DNA of 64,000 nucleotides from JANRKB01 sp033763695. GTDB taxonomy: Bacteria > Planctomycetota > Phycisphaerae > Phycisphaerales > UBA1924. This document shows, one piece after another, positions 44,272 to 52,702 of this stretch. Both the position numbers and the translations under genes were made by a program. Location: NCBI GenBank assembly GCA_033763695.1, contig JANRKB010000030.1, positions 1 through 64,000 on the forward strand. The letters are read 5' to 3'. Each line of letters begins with the position of its first letter. Positions within the stretch are counted from its first letter, which is position 1. The notes beneath the pieces were generated by a model, which was given only the letters and a program-made list of their open reading frames with translations, had not been told where the DNA came from and ran no database searches.

Positions 44272-44480
44272 ACGTCGGTGTTTCCGCCCGGCAGTGGTGT
44301 AGAGAGACGAGAGCGCGATCGAGCCGTAGAACTCGCTCGCACAGGTTCTGATTCCATCGTCTTTCCCCTCCATGCCAGCGGCGACGCCGAGCGTCGACGG
44401 TTGTCCGTCGTTCGATCGCAGTCTTTGCTCAGCCACTCACCAGGGCTGGGCCCCGCGTGGTGTGGGGCTCGGCCTTTTCT
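44272..44480 (+). ncRNA. candidate structured small RNA, about 200 nt
   Basis: This 417-base gap between the CDGSH gene and scpA has no coding frame of quality, but it holds an ordered set of pairings: a long-range 8-bp stem (GCGATCGA at 44315-44322 with TCGATCGC at 44412-44419), AGTGG pairing with CCACT outside it, and two local perfect hairpins inside (CGACGC-CGA-GCGTCG and CGACGG-TTGT-CCGTCG). It ends in a strong terminator. A rod-like RNA such as 6S is one possibility; no 6S consensus was recognised. It could also be a leader for scpA, but the terminator argues against that. Confidence 0.45.
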
Positions 44481-44486
44481 CTTTTT
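44443..44486 (+). terminator. intrinsic terminator of the candidate small RNA
   Basis: GGGCTGGGCCCC at 44443-44454 pairs with 44464-44475 (about 12 bp, including wobble pairs), then TTTTCTCTTTTT follows. It precedes the scpA start by about 135 nt. Confidence 0.75.
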
Positions 44487-44621
44487 GCCGCCTCGGCCCA
44501 CTCACCCGGACCGGGTCTGCGCAAGCTTCGCGCATGGGACGCGCGGCGTTCGTACACTCGCGAGGCCCTCGGCCAAGGTGCCTTCGCACCCCGTCTCTTC
44601 GTCTCTCTTTTGAGGTCCCGC

Positions 44622-45494
44622 GTGCTCACGGATGACTATCGCGTTCGGATCGACGCCTTCGAAGGCCCGCTCGATCTCCTGCTCTTCCTCATTCGCAAGA
44701 ACGAGGTCGAGATCACCGACATCCCGATCGCGGCCATCGCCGATCAGTTCATCACGTTCCTCGAAAAGATCGAACGCGTCGACATCGATGTCGCCGGTGA
44801 GTTCCTGCTCATGGCGGCGACGCTGATGGAGATCAAGTCGCGCATGCTTTCGCCGCGGCCTGAGCTGCCCCGCGACGATTCCGCCGGCGCCGAGCAGGAA
44901 GACCCGCGCAGCGAACTCGTCAAGCAGTTGCTCGCGTACAAGCAGTATCGCGACGCCGCCAGCCGCCTCGAGGCCCGGTGGAGCGAGTGGCAGGCACGCT
45001 ATCCGGCCCACGCCGCCAACCCCAAGCCCGCGGCCCCCACCGAAGAAAGCGAACTCACCGACGAATCCGACGTCGGCGGCCCCATTGAAGTCGATGATCT
45101 GGACCTCCTCGATCTGGTCGAGGCCTTCCGCAAGATCATGGACACGGTGAACTTCGAGCGTCTCGGCGAGCACCAAGTCACCTACGACGACACGCCCATC
45201 GAACTGCACGCCGAGGACATCCTCGATCGCCTCCGCCGCCTCGAAGTGCCGCTCGACGCCGGCGACGTGAACGCGCCGACAACCAAGGCCGAGATGGATC
45301 TGGCCACCGTCATCACCGGGCGTACCCGCAGCGAGATGATCGGCGTCTTCCTCGCTGTGCTCGACTTGGTCCGTCGCCGCGCCGTGCACGTGCGTCAGGA
45401 CAAGATCGAAGGCGGTATCTACCTCAGTCTCAGCGGCGAGCAGATGCTCGACCCCAACGTCGCCACTGCGGCGGACGTCGCGAACCGGGCCTAA
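44622..45494 (+). CDS. scpA: segregation and condensation protein A (ScpA)
   Basis: 290-residue kleisin subunit of the SMC-ScpA-ScpB condensin. It begins YRVRIDAFEGPLDLLLFLIRKNEVEITDIPI, the N-terminal SMC-neck binding helix, has VDIDVAGEFLLMAATLMEIKSRMLSP next, and ends in a winged-helix segment (RTRSEMIGVFLAVLDLVRR) that binds the SMC head. The middle is a long acidic linker. GTG at 44622 is the start: GAGG lies 6 nt upstream and the next residues match the family. scpB is not seen near it. Confidence 0.93.
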   Translation: MLTDDYRVRIDAFEGPLDLLLFLIRKNEVEITDIPIAAIADQFITFLEKIERVDIDVAGEFLLMAATLMEIKSRMLSPRPELPRDDSAGAEQEDPRSELVKQLLAYKQYRDAASRLEARWSEWQARYPAHAANPKPAAPTEESELTDESDVGGPIEVDDLDLLDLVEAFRKIMDTVNFERLGEHQVTYDDTPIELHAEDILDRLRRLEVPLDAGDVNAPTTKAEMDLATVITGRTRSEMIGVFLAVLDLVRRRAVHVRQDKIEGGIYLSLSGEQMLDPNVATAADVANRA

Positions 45495-45579
45495 CCCACG
45501 CCACCGACGACGGATTGCCCATACTTGCCGGGGCGGCGATCGCGTGGTTTTTCGTGGCCGCGCGCTACAGTGTCGCCCT

Positions 45580-47526
45580 ATGTCGACGACTTCCCCCCGC
45601 ACCACTGCCACGATCTCCAACACCAAGCGCGGCGTCACGCATCGCTGGTCTGCCACGCTCATTCCCACCGCTCGCGAGGCCCCCACCGACGCCGAGGCGC
45701 CGAGCCATGTGCTGCTCCATCGCGCGGGCTTTATCCGCCCGGTCGTCAGCGGCGGCGCGGGCATCTATGACTACCTGCCGCTCGCGTGGCGCACGCTCCG
45801 CAAGCTGAGCGACATCGTCCGCGAGGAACTCGACGCCGAGGGTGCGAGCGAGATGCTCATGCCCGCGCTCGAACCATTCGAACTCTTCACGGGCACGAAG
45901 CGCGACGAGACCTACGGCGACAACCTCTTCCGCCTTGAGGACCGTCACGGACGGCGTGCCGCGCTCGCGCCCACCCACGAGGAAGTCATCACCGAACTGC
46001 TGCGGACGACGATTTCGTCCTATCGCCAACTGCCGCTGAATCTCTACCAGATCCAGACCCAGTTCCGCGACGAGGCTCGTCCGCGTGCGGGTCTGCTCCG
46101 CTGCCGCGAGTTCATCATGAAGGACGCGTACTCGTTCCACACCACGGTTGAAGGACCGGGCGGGCTGAACGAGACGTACGACGCAATGTATCGCGCGTAC
46201 AGCAACATCTTCCGTCGCTGCGGCCTGGACTTCACCGCGGTCGAAGCCGAGAGCGGCCCGATCGGCGGCAGCGCGAGCCACGAGTTCATGGTCAACTGTG
46301 CCGCGGGCGAAGACACGATCCTGCGCTGCAAGGCGAGCGGCTACGCGGCCAACGTCGAGAAGTGCGAGATCGGCGCACGCCCCGCGCCCGCCAAGGGTTA
46401 CTTCGTCGGCGAGCCCAGCGGCGCGCTCGAAGAGGTGCACACGCCTGATTGCCCGGGCATCGAGGACGTGTGCAAGTTCATGAAGGTCAAGCCGCAGAAC
46501 ATGCTCAAGAGCGTGCTCTTCAAGGTTGAGAGCACCAAGGAAGACCTCGCGAAGTTCGGCGAGGAATACATCCTCGCGGTCGTGCGCGGCGATCACGACG
46601 TCAACGAAGGCAAAGTTCGCGATGCCGCGGGCGTCAAAGGCATCAAGCTCGCCGATCCGGCGGAAGCGATCACCAAGGGGTTCGCGATCGGCTTCGTTTC
46701 GCCGCGCAGCGCGGTGGGCAAGAAGGGCGTGCTCGTGCTGGTGGATCGCGAGGCCGCGATCGGCTGGAACGACGCGAGCGGTAAGCCGCAGTTCTGGGTG
46801 ACCGGCGGCGACAAGAAGGACTATCACGTCAAGCACTTCAACTGGCAGCGCGACTTGGGCAAGGACCCGCTCGCGGCCGGCGCACACAACGCCAGCACGC
46901 ATGGCACGGGCGGACTGCCCCACGCGACGGGCGGCGGCGACGATTACTTGATGGTGGCAGATGTTCGCAACGCCATCGCGGGCGACCCTTCGCCGCGGGC
47001 CGCGGGCGCGACGCTGGAGACCCAGCGCGGCATCGAGGTCGGGCACATCTTCAAACTTGGCACCAAGTACTCCGACGCGATGGGCCTGACGGTGCTCGAC
47101 GACGCACAGCAACGCCGCAGCGTGATCATGGGGTGCTATGGCATCGGCGTCAGCCGCACCATGGCCGCCTGTGTCGAGATGAGCCACGACGCCGACGGCA
47201 TTATCTGGCCCGCGGCGATCGCACCTTACCACGTCATCATCACGATCATGAAGGCCGACGACGTACGCCAGAAGGACGTCGCGCAGCAGGTTGCTCGCGA
47301 TCTCGCGGCACAGGGCGTGGACGTCCTGATCGACGATCGCGACGAGCGCGCAGGCGTGAAGTTCAAGGATGCGGACCTGCTCGGCATCCCTCTGCGTCTC
47401 ACGCTGGGCGAGAAGGCACTGGCGGAGAATGCCGTCGAGTTCAAGCGTCGCGGCGCACCGGGCAAGGGCGAGAACGTGCCAATGGGCGAGGTCGTTTCGA
47501 AGGTCGTCGCCACGTTGAGTGCGTGA
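45580..47526 (+). CDS. proS: prolyl-tRNA synthetase
   Basis: Class II synthetase charging tRNA-Pro, 648 aa. Motif 1/2 region: GIYDYLPLAWRTLRKLSDIVREE and FRDEARPRAGLLRCREFIMKDAYSFH. An inserted bacterial-type editing domain carries KSVLFKV, and the C-terminal anticodon-binding domain shows CYGIGVSRTMAA. A Gly/His/Ala-rich stretch (AAGAHNASTHGTGGLPHATG) near residue 440 is inserted where most bacterial ProRS have a short loop. ATG at 45580 has TACAGT 8 nt upstream. Monocistronic. Confidence 0.96.
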   Translation: MSTTSPRTTATISNTKRGVTHRWSATLIPTAREAPTDAEAPSHVLLHRAGFIRPVVSGGAGIYDYLPLAWRTLRKLSDIVREELDAEGASEMLMPALEPFELFTGTKRDETYGDNLFRLEDRHGRRAALAPTHEEVITELLRTTISSYRQLPLNLYQIQTQFRDEARPRAGLLRCREFIMKDAYSFHTTVEGPGGLNETYDAMYRAYSNIFRRCGLDFTAVEAESGPIGGSASHEFMVNCAAGEDTILRCKASGYAANVEKCEIGARPAPAKGYFVGEPSGALEEVHTPDCPGIEDVCKFMKVKPQNMLKSVLFKVESTKEDLAKFGEEYILAVVRGDHDVNEGKVRDAAGVKGIKLADPAEAITKGFAIGFVSPRSAVGKKGVLVLVDREAAIGWNDASGKPQFWVTGGDKKDYHVKHFNWQRDLGKDPLAAGAHNASTHGTGGLPHATGGGDDYLMVADVRNAIAGDPSPRAAGATLETQRGIEVGHIFKLGTKYSDAMGLTVLDDAQQRRSVIMGCYGIGVSRTMAACVEMSHDADGIIWPAAIAPYHVIITIMKADDVRQKDVAQQVARDLAAQGVDVLIDDRDERAGVKFKDADLLGIPLRLTLGEKALAENAVEFKRRGAPGKGENVPMGEVVSKVVATLSA

Positions 47527-47540
47527 GTGCTCGGGCGGGG

Positions 47541-48740
47541 TTATCGCGAACCACAGATCTGACGCAGCGCGTCGATGACGCACGCGATGTCGCCGTGGGT
47601 CGTGCGCGGCCCGACGCTGAGCCGAAGCGTGCCGTCGGGGCGCGTACCCAGCGTGGCATGAGCCGCGGGTGCGCAGTGCAGCCCCGCACGCGACACGATG
47701 TTGAAGCTCGCGTGCAGAATCGATCCCAGCTCGTGCGCAGAAATGCCCTCGCAAACCAGCGAGAGCACACCGACGCTTCGATCCTTCGCGAGCGGCCCGA
47801 GGACACGCACACGCGGCATCGCTCGCAGTGCCGTGTCGAGTTCGCCGATCAATGCTCGCTCGTGCGCGAGGACGTCGCGTTGCAATGCGAGCGCGTTCAG
47901 CGCGGCGCACACACCCGCGGCCACGACGGCATTCGCGGTGCCGACCTCAAATCGCCGTGGCAACGCGGGAGGCATGTCATCGTCGTCGGCATTGCCTTCG
48001 AGATCGATCGCGCCTTCACCAGTCCCGCCGAAGCGGATCGGTTGAAGCGCCGCGTGCGTCGGGTCACGCCCGAATGCCCGCGGGCCAACCCACAACACCC
48101 CAAGACCCGGCGCGGCACCGATGCCCTTGTGCGTGCCGAAGGCGACCAGATCGGCACCGAGCGTTTGAACGTCAATCGCGACAACGCCCGCGGTCTGAGC
48201 CGCATCGACGAGCATGAGCACTTCTGGTGCGATGCGCCGCGCCTGAGCCGCACACGCGGCGACATCCTGGATCGTGCCGACGACGTTGCTGGCGTGCGTG
48301 ATCGCGAGCAGTGCCGTGTTTGCTTTCATGGCGGCGGCGACCGCCTCGGGGCTGACAAATCCTTCGGCGTCGCAACCCACCTCGGTCAGCGTGATGATCC
48401 CGCGCGACGCCAGGTATCGAAGGGGACGCCGCACTGCGTTGTGTTCCAGCACGGTGCTCACGACGTGCGGCACATCACGCCGGTGCGACAGCACGCCGAA
48501 GATGGCGGTGTTGAGTGCGTCTGTGCAGCCCGAGGTCAGCACCACGCGATCGGACGTTGGCTCGTTGATCAACGTTGCCAGACCGGCGCGGCAGCGCTCG
48601 ATGGTGCCACCCGACGAGTGAAACGCCGAGCGACCCGAGTTGCCGATCAGTTCGCGTGCGGCCGCGGCCAGCGCATCAGCAACTCCGTCGGCCTTGGGCC
48701 AACGCGTCGCGGCATGATCAAGATAGAGCAGCGGCTCCAC
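47541..48740 (-). CDS. class V aminotransferase, cysteine desulfurase family (paralogue)
   Basis: About 399 aa. YLDHAATRWPKA at the N-terminus, the PLP lysine in FGTHKGIG, and RAGLHCAPAAHATLGT near the C-terminus with the candidate catalytic cysteine place it in the same subgroup as the protein at 6179-7483. A desulfurase or related lyase role is likely; the acceptor is unknown. GTG at 48740 has TACTCT 6 nt upstream. It converges with proS, 14 nt away. Confidence 0.87.
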   Translation of the reverse strand: MEPLLYLDHAATRWPKADGVADALAAAARELIGNSGRSAFHSSGGTIERCRAGLATLINEPTSDRVVLTSGCTDALNTAIFGVLSHRRDVPHVVSTVLEHNAVRRPLRYLASRGIITLTEVGCDAEGFVSPEAVAAAMKANTALLAITHASNVVGTIQDVAACAAQARRIAPEVLMLVDAAQTAGVVAIDVQTLGADLVAFGTHKGIGAAPGLGVLWVGPRAFGRDPTHAALQPIRFGGTGEGAIDLEGNADDDDMPPALPRRFEVGTANAVVAAGVCAALNALALQRDVLAHERALIGELDTALRAMPRVRVLGPLAKDRSVGVLSLVCEGISAHELGSILHASFNIVSRAGLHCAPAAHATLGTRPDGTLRLSVGPRTTHGDIACVIDALRQICGSR

Positions 48741-48781
48741 GGCGCGAGAGTAGCGCGTTCAACGAAGCTCGCGGAGGTGAC

Positions 48782-49168
48782 TTACTTGGGCGCGGCCGGC
48801 GGCTGAGGCTTCTCTTCCGGCTTGGTTTCGGGCTTGGCTTCCGGCGCCGGCGGTGCAGGCGGCGTGGTCGGAGCCGCACCGGTTGCAGGAGCGGCCTCGC
48901 CGGGAGCAGCACCCGGAGCAGCGCCGGGAGTGGTGCCGGGAGTTGCTTCGGTCGGGGCCGGGACATCGTCCTGGCGACGCTCATCGCGGCGATCGGTGCC
49001 AGTGACAACGGCCGGGCCACCCTTGCCCGGTGCGCCGACTTGCGGCCCGCCGCTGGGCATGATCGCCGAGACGAACGCCCCCAGCAGGACGCCGGGCACA
49101 AACCCGGCGATCAGGCCGGGGATGAACGCGCGGACAAAGGTGCTGGAGGAGTTGCCTTGCTCTGCCAT
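48782..49168 (-). CDS. small membrane-anchored Ala/Pro-rich protein
   Basis: 128 residues. One N-terminal hydrophobic segment (AFIPGLIAGFVPGVLLGAFVSAI) is followed by a long tail of Pro, Ala, Glu and Lys repeats (PGTTPGAAPGAAPGEAAP). Likely a single-pass membrane protein with an extended linker to the periplasm or cytoplasm. ATG at 49168. No family is recognised and no catalytic residues are visible. Confidence 0.62.
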   Translation of the reverse strand: MAEQGNSSSTFVRAFIPGLIAGFVPGVLLGAFVSAIMPSGGPQVGAPGKGGPAVVTGTDRRDERRQDDVPAPTEATPGTTPGAAPGAAPGEAAPATGAAPTTPPAPPAPEAKPETKPEEKPQPPAAPK

Positions 49169-49313
49169 GGTCGATGCCCTCTGCAACAATGCTGTCTGGT
49201 TCGGTTCGCGTGGGCAGGGCCACGCCCCTGACACCACCCGAGGAGCCATTCTTATCGGCAGACCGAGACGCGGACGTTCACAGACGCCGAATTCCGAGTG
49301 CCGCGACCGGTTC

Positions 49314-49514
49314 TTAGCGCATGCGCCGGGTTCTGTACACCCAGCGCCCGTAGTCGATCACCGATTCAATCAGCTCCGGAAGCGGCGGCTTGCCGCGGCC
49401 GAACGCGGTGTGCATCCGCCACTGCCAATACGCCCCGCGGAAGCGAAAGCGAGAAATCCACGCCAGTCGTAGAAGCTCCCACAGCCCGCCGAGCGTGTCG
49501 AAAAGCGTGCGCAT
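49314..49514 (-). CDS. small basic protein, 66 aa
   Basis: Reading MRTLFDTLGGLWELLRLAW, then RFRFRGAYWQWRMHTAFGR, ending in RWVYRTRRMR: rich in Arg, Trp and aromatic residues with a possible amphipathic helix. The ATG at 49514 is separated by one base from the epimerase stop (TGA at 49516-49518), so it is surely co-translated. The WRMHTAFGR stretch looks conserved rather than random, but the family is unknown to me. Confidence 0.65.
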   Translation of the reverse strand: MRTLFDTLGGLWELLRLAWISRFRFRGAYWQWRMHTAFGRGKPPLPELIESVIDYGRWVYRTRRMR

Positions 49515-49515
49515 C

Positions 49516-50547
49516 TCACGCTCCAGCCAAAGTTTGGCGATACCAGTCGAGGGTTTCATCAAGCCCAGTGACCAGCGACGCCGTCGGCTCATAGCCAAGG
49601 AATTCCCTGGCACGCGCGATGTCCGCGAGCGAATCGCGGGCGTCGCCGGGGCGTGAGGAGATGAACTCAGGTTCGAGGTGTGCCGCACCGACACGCTCGG
49701 CCATGAGTTTTGCGAGTTCAGCGATCGACACGGAACGTGCCGTTCCGACGTTGATGACATCGCCCGCGAAGGGCTGCTGGGCCGCCCCCGCCAGAAGCGT
49801 GGCGAGCACAGCGTCGGCGACGAACGTGAAATCCCGCGTCTGGCGGCCGTCGCCGGTCACAACAGGCGGCTCGCCCGCAAGCAGTTTCTTGGCAAACGCG
49901 GCGATCACGCCGGCATAGGGCGTGTCGGCGGGCTGCCGCGGACCAAAGACGTTGAAGTAGCGCAGGCAGACGGTCGAAAGCCCGAAGGAACGCGACCAGA
50001 CCGACATCAGATGCTCTGCCGCGACCTTGCTCGCGCCGTAGGGCGAGATCGGACGGGGCGTGATCGTCTCGACACGCGGCAGGCGCGGGTCATCGCCATA
50101 CGCCGATGAGGACGCCGCGAGCATCACGCGTTCGACGCCGCCGTCACCGAGGACGCGTCGTGATTCGCGAGCGGCTTCCAGAACGCGCAGCGTGCCCGTC
50201 GCGTTTACGTTCCAGGTGCGTTCAGGCTCCTCAAGCGAGCGCGGCACAGAACCGACCGCCGCAAGATGAAAGACAGTTCGAGTCCCGCGGACCGCCTCGG
50301 CGAGCGCCTCGTCGTCGAGGATGCTGCCGTGCGTGAAGCGGATGCGATCGGGTTCGAGCTCGATCAGGCCGGCGAGATGATCAAGATTGGAGTTGGAGAG
50401 ATCGTCAATGACGTTGACGTTGGCGCCGCAGCCGATGAGCGCGTCGACAAGATGGCCACCGATGAACCCAGCACCGCCGGTGACGCACACATCGCGCCCC
50501 TCGTAGAAGCCGCGCAGGCGATTGACCTTCTCCGCCGGGAGTTTCAT
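49516..50547 (-). CDS. NAD-dependent sugar-nucleotide epimerase/dehydratase
   Basis: 343 residues of the extended SDR family: GGAGFIGGHLVDAL at 24-37 binds NAD, VFHLAAVGSVPRS follows, and the catalytic Tyr-X3-Lys is in ISPYGASKVAAEH. The C-terminal region (NVGTARSVSIAELAKLM) resembles UDP-glucose 4-epimerases. The substrate is likely a UDP-sugar for polysaccharide synthesis. ATG at 50547 has TACCAT 8 nt upstream. The small basic protein at 49314 follows in the same operon. Confidence 0.9.
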   Translation of the reverse strand: MKLPAEKVNRLRGFYEGRDVCVTGGAGFIGGHLVDALIGCGANVNVIDDLSNSNLDHLAGLIELEPDRIRFTHGSILDDEALAEAVRGTRTVFHLAAVGSVPRSLEEPERTWNVNATGTLRVLEAARESRRVLGDGGVERVMLAASSSAYGDDPRLPRVETITPRPISPYGASKVAAEHLMSVWSRSFGLSTVCLRYFNVFGPRQPADTPYAGVIAAFAKKLLAGEPPVVTGDGRQTRDFTFVADAVLATLLAGAAQQPFAGDVINVGTARSVSIAELAKLMAERVGAAHLEPEFISSRPGDARDSLADIARAREFLGYEPTASLVTGLDETLDWYRQTLAGA

Positions 50548-50620
50548 CAAGTGGCATGGTATCCGATGACGAGTCGTTCGCAAGGGGTTGACGCGAGAAG
50601 AGGATTTTGTTCGGATCTCA

Positions 50621-50653
50621 AAAACAACCCCGGCCGCGGGTGCGGCCAGGGTT
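50621..50653 (-). terminator. intrinsic terminator downstream of the dockerin-like gene
   Basis: AACCC-C-GGCCGC pairs with GCGGCC-A-GGGTT (50626-50637 with 50642-50653, one mismatch); on the minus strand it runs into TTGTTTTTG. It lies 35 nt after the stop of the 50688-52256 gene. Confidence 0.75.
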
Positions 50654-50687
50654 GATCACAGTTCAAGTTGTTCGCGAAGCGAGAGGC

Positions 50688-52256
50688 TTACAGGCCGTTC
50701 TCGAAGGCAAAGACGAAGGCGTCGAAGTCGGTGAAGTCGAGGAAGCCGTCTTCGTTGATGTCCGCTGCCTCGTCGCCCGCCTCGAAGGCCTTCACGAAGT
50801 CATCGAAGTCGGTGAAATCGATGAAGTCATCGGCGTTGAAGTCGGCGATCGTCTTCTTGAGGCACAGGATCTTGTCCTGCGTGCCTTCCTTGATGAAGAG
50901 CGGCCACTGGGTTGTCTCGGGAGTCTGGCTGATGGTCCACTGGAAGAACTGCTCGGGCAGTTGCTTGTCGATGATCGGGAGCTGCATCGGCGACTCGAAG
51001 CAGCCGGTCGAACCATTGGGCAGCGTGCGGAGGATGTAGCCGTCGTTCTGGCCAAAGCCAAACGAGTTGGTCCAGCCGCCGTAGTTCACGCCGTTATCGA
51101 CGTTGGGAGCCACGGCTTCAAGACGATCGTTCGCCGTGCCGCCGTAGCGCCAGGCCCAGATCGGAGCACCAGCGGGCGAGACGCGCTGGGCCGCGCCATC
51201 GGTGACGTTGGCTCCGGCGACGGTGGTCCAACCGGCGTGAACGATGTCGCGGTTGGGCATCACACGGAGCGCGGCCTGCGACGTGAAGATGTTGGGATAG
51301 CCGAACGACCACACGGTCGGGCTGGCGAGCTGGGCCTGGAGCAGGCGAGTGCCGCCCGTGCCGCCCAGCGACGGGTCGGCCATGCTCATCGTGAAGTTCA
51401 CGGTGCCGGGGTTGAGTTCAACGCTGTCGGCTTCCTCGCTGAACTGGGTCTGGCCATAGTCCACGGCCCAGAGCTGGTTGCCGTTGCCGGTGGCGTGGAA
51501 CGCGACGGCCTGCTTGAGCGCGGTGCTGCTCTGCTGCGTCGAGCCGACGATGATGTACCCGCCGTTGATGTCGTTGGGATTGCTCGGGTCCTGACGCATC
51601 CAGCGGAAGTCGTTGAAGGAGACGAACGACGTGTTGCCGCGAGGATCCGCGTAGGAGCGGTGGAACGTGACGTTGCCGGCGGCGTCGGTCTTGATGAGCA
51701 CGCCACGCTGGCTGAGCGGTGCGCCCGTGGCGGCGTAAAGCGTCTCGCGTCCGATGACGGCGAAGGCCTGCGTGCCGCTGGGCGTGATGAGTTCTCGCAC
51801 CGTGGTGCCAAAGCGCCCGCCGGTGAAGGCCGAGCCCCAATAGACGCGTGACCAGAGAACGTTGCCGAAGGCATCGATGCGGATGAGGCCGATCCCGAGG
51901 TTGGTATTCACGCTGTTGGTTTCGCAGGCGATGATGTAGCCGCCGTCGCTGGTCTGGCGGATCGAGTAGCCGACGTCGGTGGCCTGCCCGCCGTAGGTGC
52001 GGCTCCAGACGGGCGCACCGAGCGAGTTGTGCTTGACGACGTAGACGTTGTAGTCGTTGCCCGAGAGGCGATAGCCGCAGGTGATGTACCCACCATCGCT
52101 GGTGCGCTCGATGCTCAGCGAACGCTCTTCGTCCTGCGTGCCGTGGACGCGCTGGTACTTGACGGCGGCGTCGGCCGAGCCGGCGATCGAGGCCAGGGTG
52201 ATGGCGGCGGCCGTCAGGGCGGTACGAGACAGAGTGATGGCGCGAGAAGCAAACAT
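50688..52256 (-). CDS. secreted beta-propeller-like protein with C-terminal dockerin-like EF loops
   Basis: 522 residues. The signal peptide AITLSRTALTAAAITLASIAG is followed by repeats typical of uncharacterised propeller proteins: SIERTSDGGYITCGY and SIRQTSDGGYIIACE, plus IDAFGNVLWSRVY. The C-terminus has two calcium-loop units, DFNADDFIDFTDFDDFVKAF and DINEDGFLDFTDFDAFVFAF, which match dockerin-like/EF-type repeats found on secreted Phycisphaerae proteins. ATG at 52256 has GGAAAGGGAA upstream. It may bind a partner outside the cell. Confidence 0.82.
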   Translation of the reverse strand: MFASRAITLSRTALTAAAITLASIAGSADAAVKYQRVHGTQDEERSLSIERTSDGGYITCGYRLSGNDYNVYVVKHNSLGAPVWSRTYGGQATDVGYSIRQTSDGGYIIACETNSVNTNLGIGLIRIDAFGNVLWSRVYWGSAFTGGRFGTTVRELITPSGTQAFAVIGRETLYAATGAPLSQRGVLIKTDAAGNVTFHRSYADPRGNTSFVSFNDFRWMRQDPSNPNDINGGYIIVGSTQQSSTALKQAVAFHATGNGNQLWAVDYGQTQFSEEADSVELNPGTVNFTMSMADPSLGGTGGTRLLQAQLASPTVWSFGYPNIFTSQAALRVMPNRDIVHAGWTTVAGANVTDGAAQRVSPAGAPIWAWRYGGTANDRLEAVAPNVDNGVNYGGWTNSFGFGQNDGYILRTLPNGSTGCFESPMQLPIIDKQLPEQFFQWTISQTPETTQWPLFIKEGTQDKILCLKKTIADFNADDFIDFTDFDDFVKAFEAGDEAADINEDGFLDFTDFDAFVFAFENGL

Positions 52257-52492
52257 GGCTGTTCCCTTTCCAAACGTCGATTGGTTGTTCCGGGCGGCAC
52301 ACGAGTCCGCCCCGCGTTTGTCGGCCACTCCCCAGCGGCCGGCACCGAGGACAGACCCGGGGAAAGCCTCGTGCGCGCGGTTCTTGTAGAAAATCATCAA
52401 CCCCATGCCAGATGCGCGTAAGTGCCTGCCACTCTTTCGGTTGGGCGTCACGGAAACTGATCACATGATGGCCCGGGCGGCGACATCACCAA

Positions 52493-52532
52493 AGAAAAAC
52501 GATCGGAACTCGGTTGCCCTTGTTCCGATCGT
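52493..52532 (-). terminator. intrinsic terminator, minus strand
   Basis: ACGATCGGAAC (52499-52509) and GTTCCGATCGT (52522-52532) form a perfect 11-bp stem with a 12-nt loop, then TTTTTCTTT on the minus strand. It belongs to the candidate RNA above. Confidence 0.7.
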
Positions 52533-52690
52533 CGCGTTGGAGAAGTCGCCGGAGCTTTCGCCCCGGCGGCTGAGGGGCATGAAGTCGGACAATGCCGTGC
52601 ACCCTCGGATGTCCGGCGGGCCGAAGGCCGATTGCAGATCTCGACCTGCCAAAGTCAGAATCTTGGATGCGTGCGGGCCGACGCGACCGG
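52493..52690 (-). ncRNA. candidate small RNA or attenuated leader, minus strand
   Basis: On the minus strand, CGCCGGGGC and GCTCCGGCG (52560-52568 with 52547-52555) form a 9-bp stem with a GAAA tetraloop, a stable RNA element. It is followed by a terminator (11-bp stem ACGATCGGAAC, 52499-52509 with 52522-52532, then TTTTTCTTT). No gene lies upstream in this strand, so the transcript would start near 52690. It could be a riboswitch-like leader, since the dockerin-like gene begins 237 nt beyond the terminator, or a stand-alone RNA. Confidence 0.4.
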
Positions 52691-52702
52691 TAGACTGGCG
52701 CC

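Larger units (their letters stand above)
52257..52702. other. 446-base leader/intergenic region with minus-strand structures
   Basis: No coding frame of quality. It contains a GAAA-tetraloop hairpin and an intrinsic terminator on the minus strand (listed separately), both upstream of and in the same sense as the dockerin-like gene. A TAGACT box at 52691-52696 on the plus strand serves the gene that starts at 52703. Confidence 0.55.

Noticed and set aside
44272..44480. SRP RNA
   Set aside because: The conserved SRP loop (GGAAG...AGCAGCC) is absent.
45565..47910. Very long minus-strand open frame opposite proS
   Set aside because: Composition is that of an antisense frame (Arg/Ala/His); proS on the other strand is certain.
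52493..52690. tmRNA or GEMM riboswitch for the minus-strand structured region
   Set aside because: None of the consensus blocks of these RNAs could be found by eye; left as unclassified.
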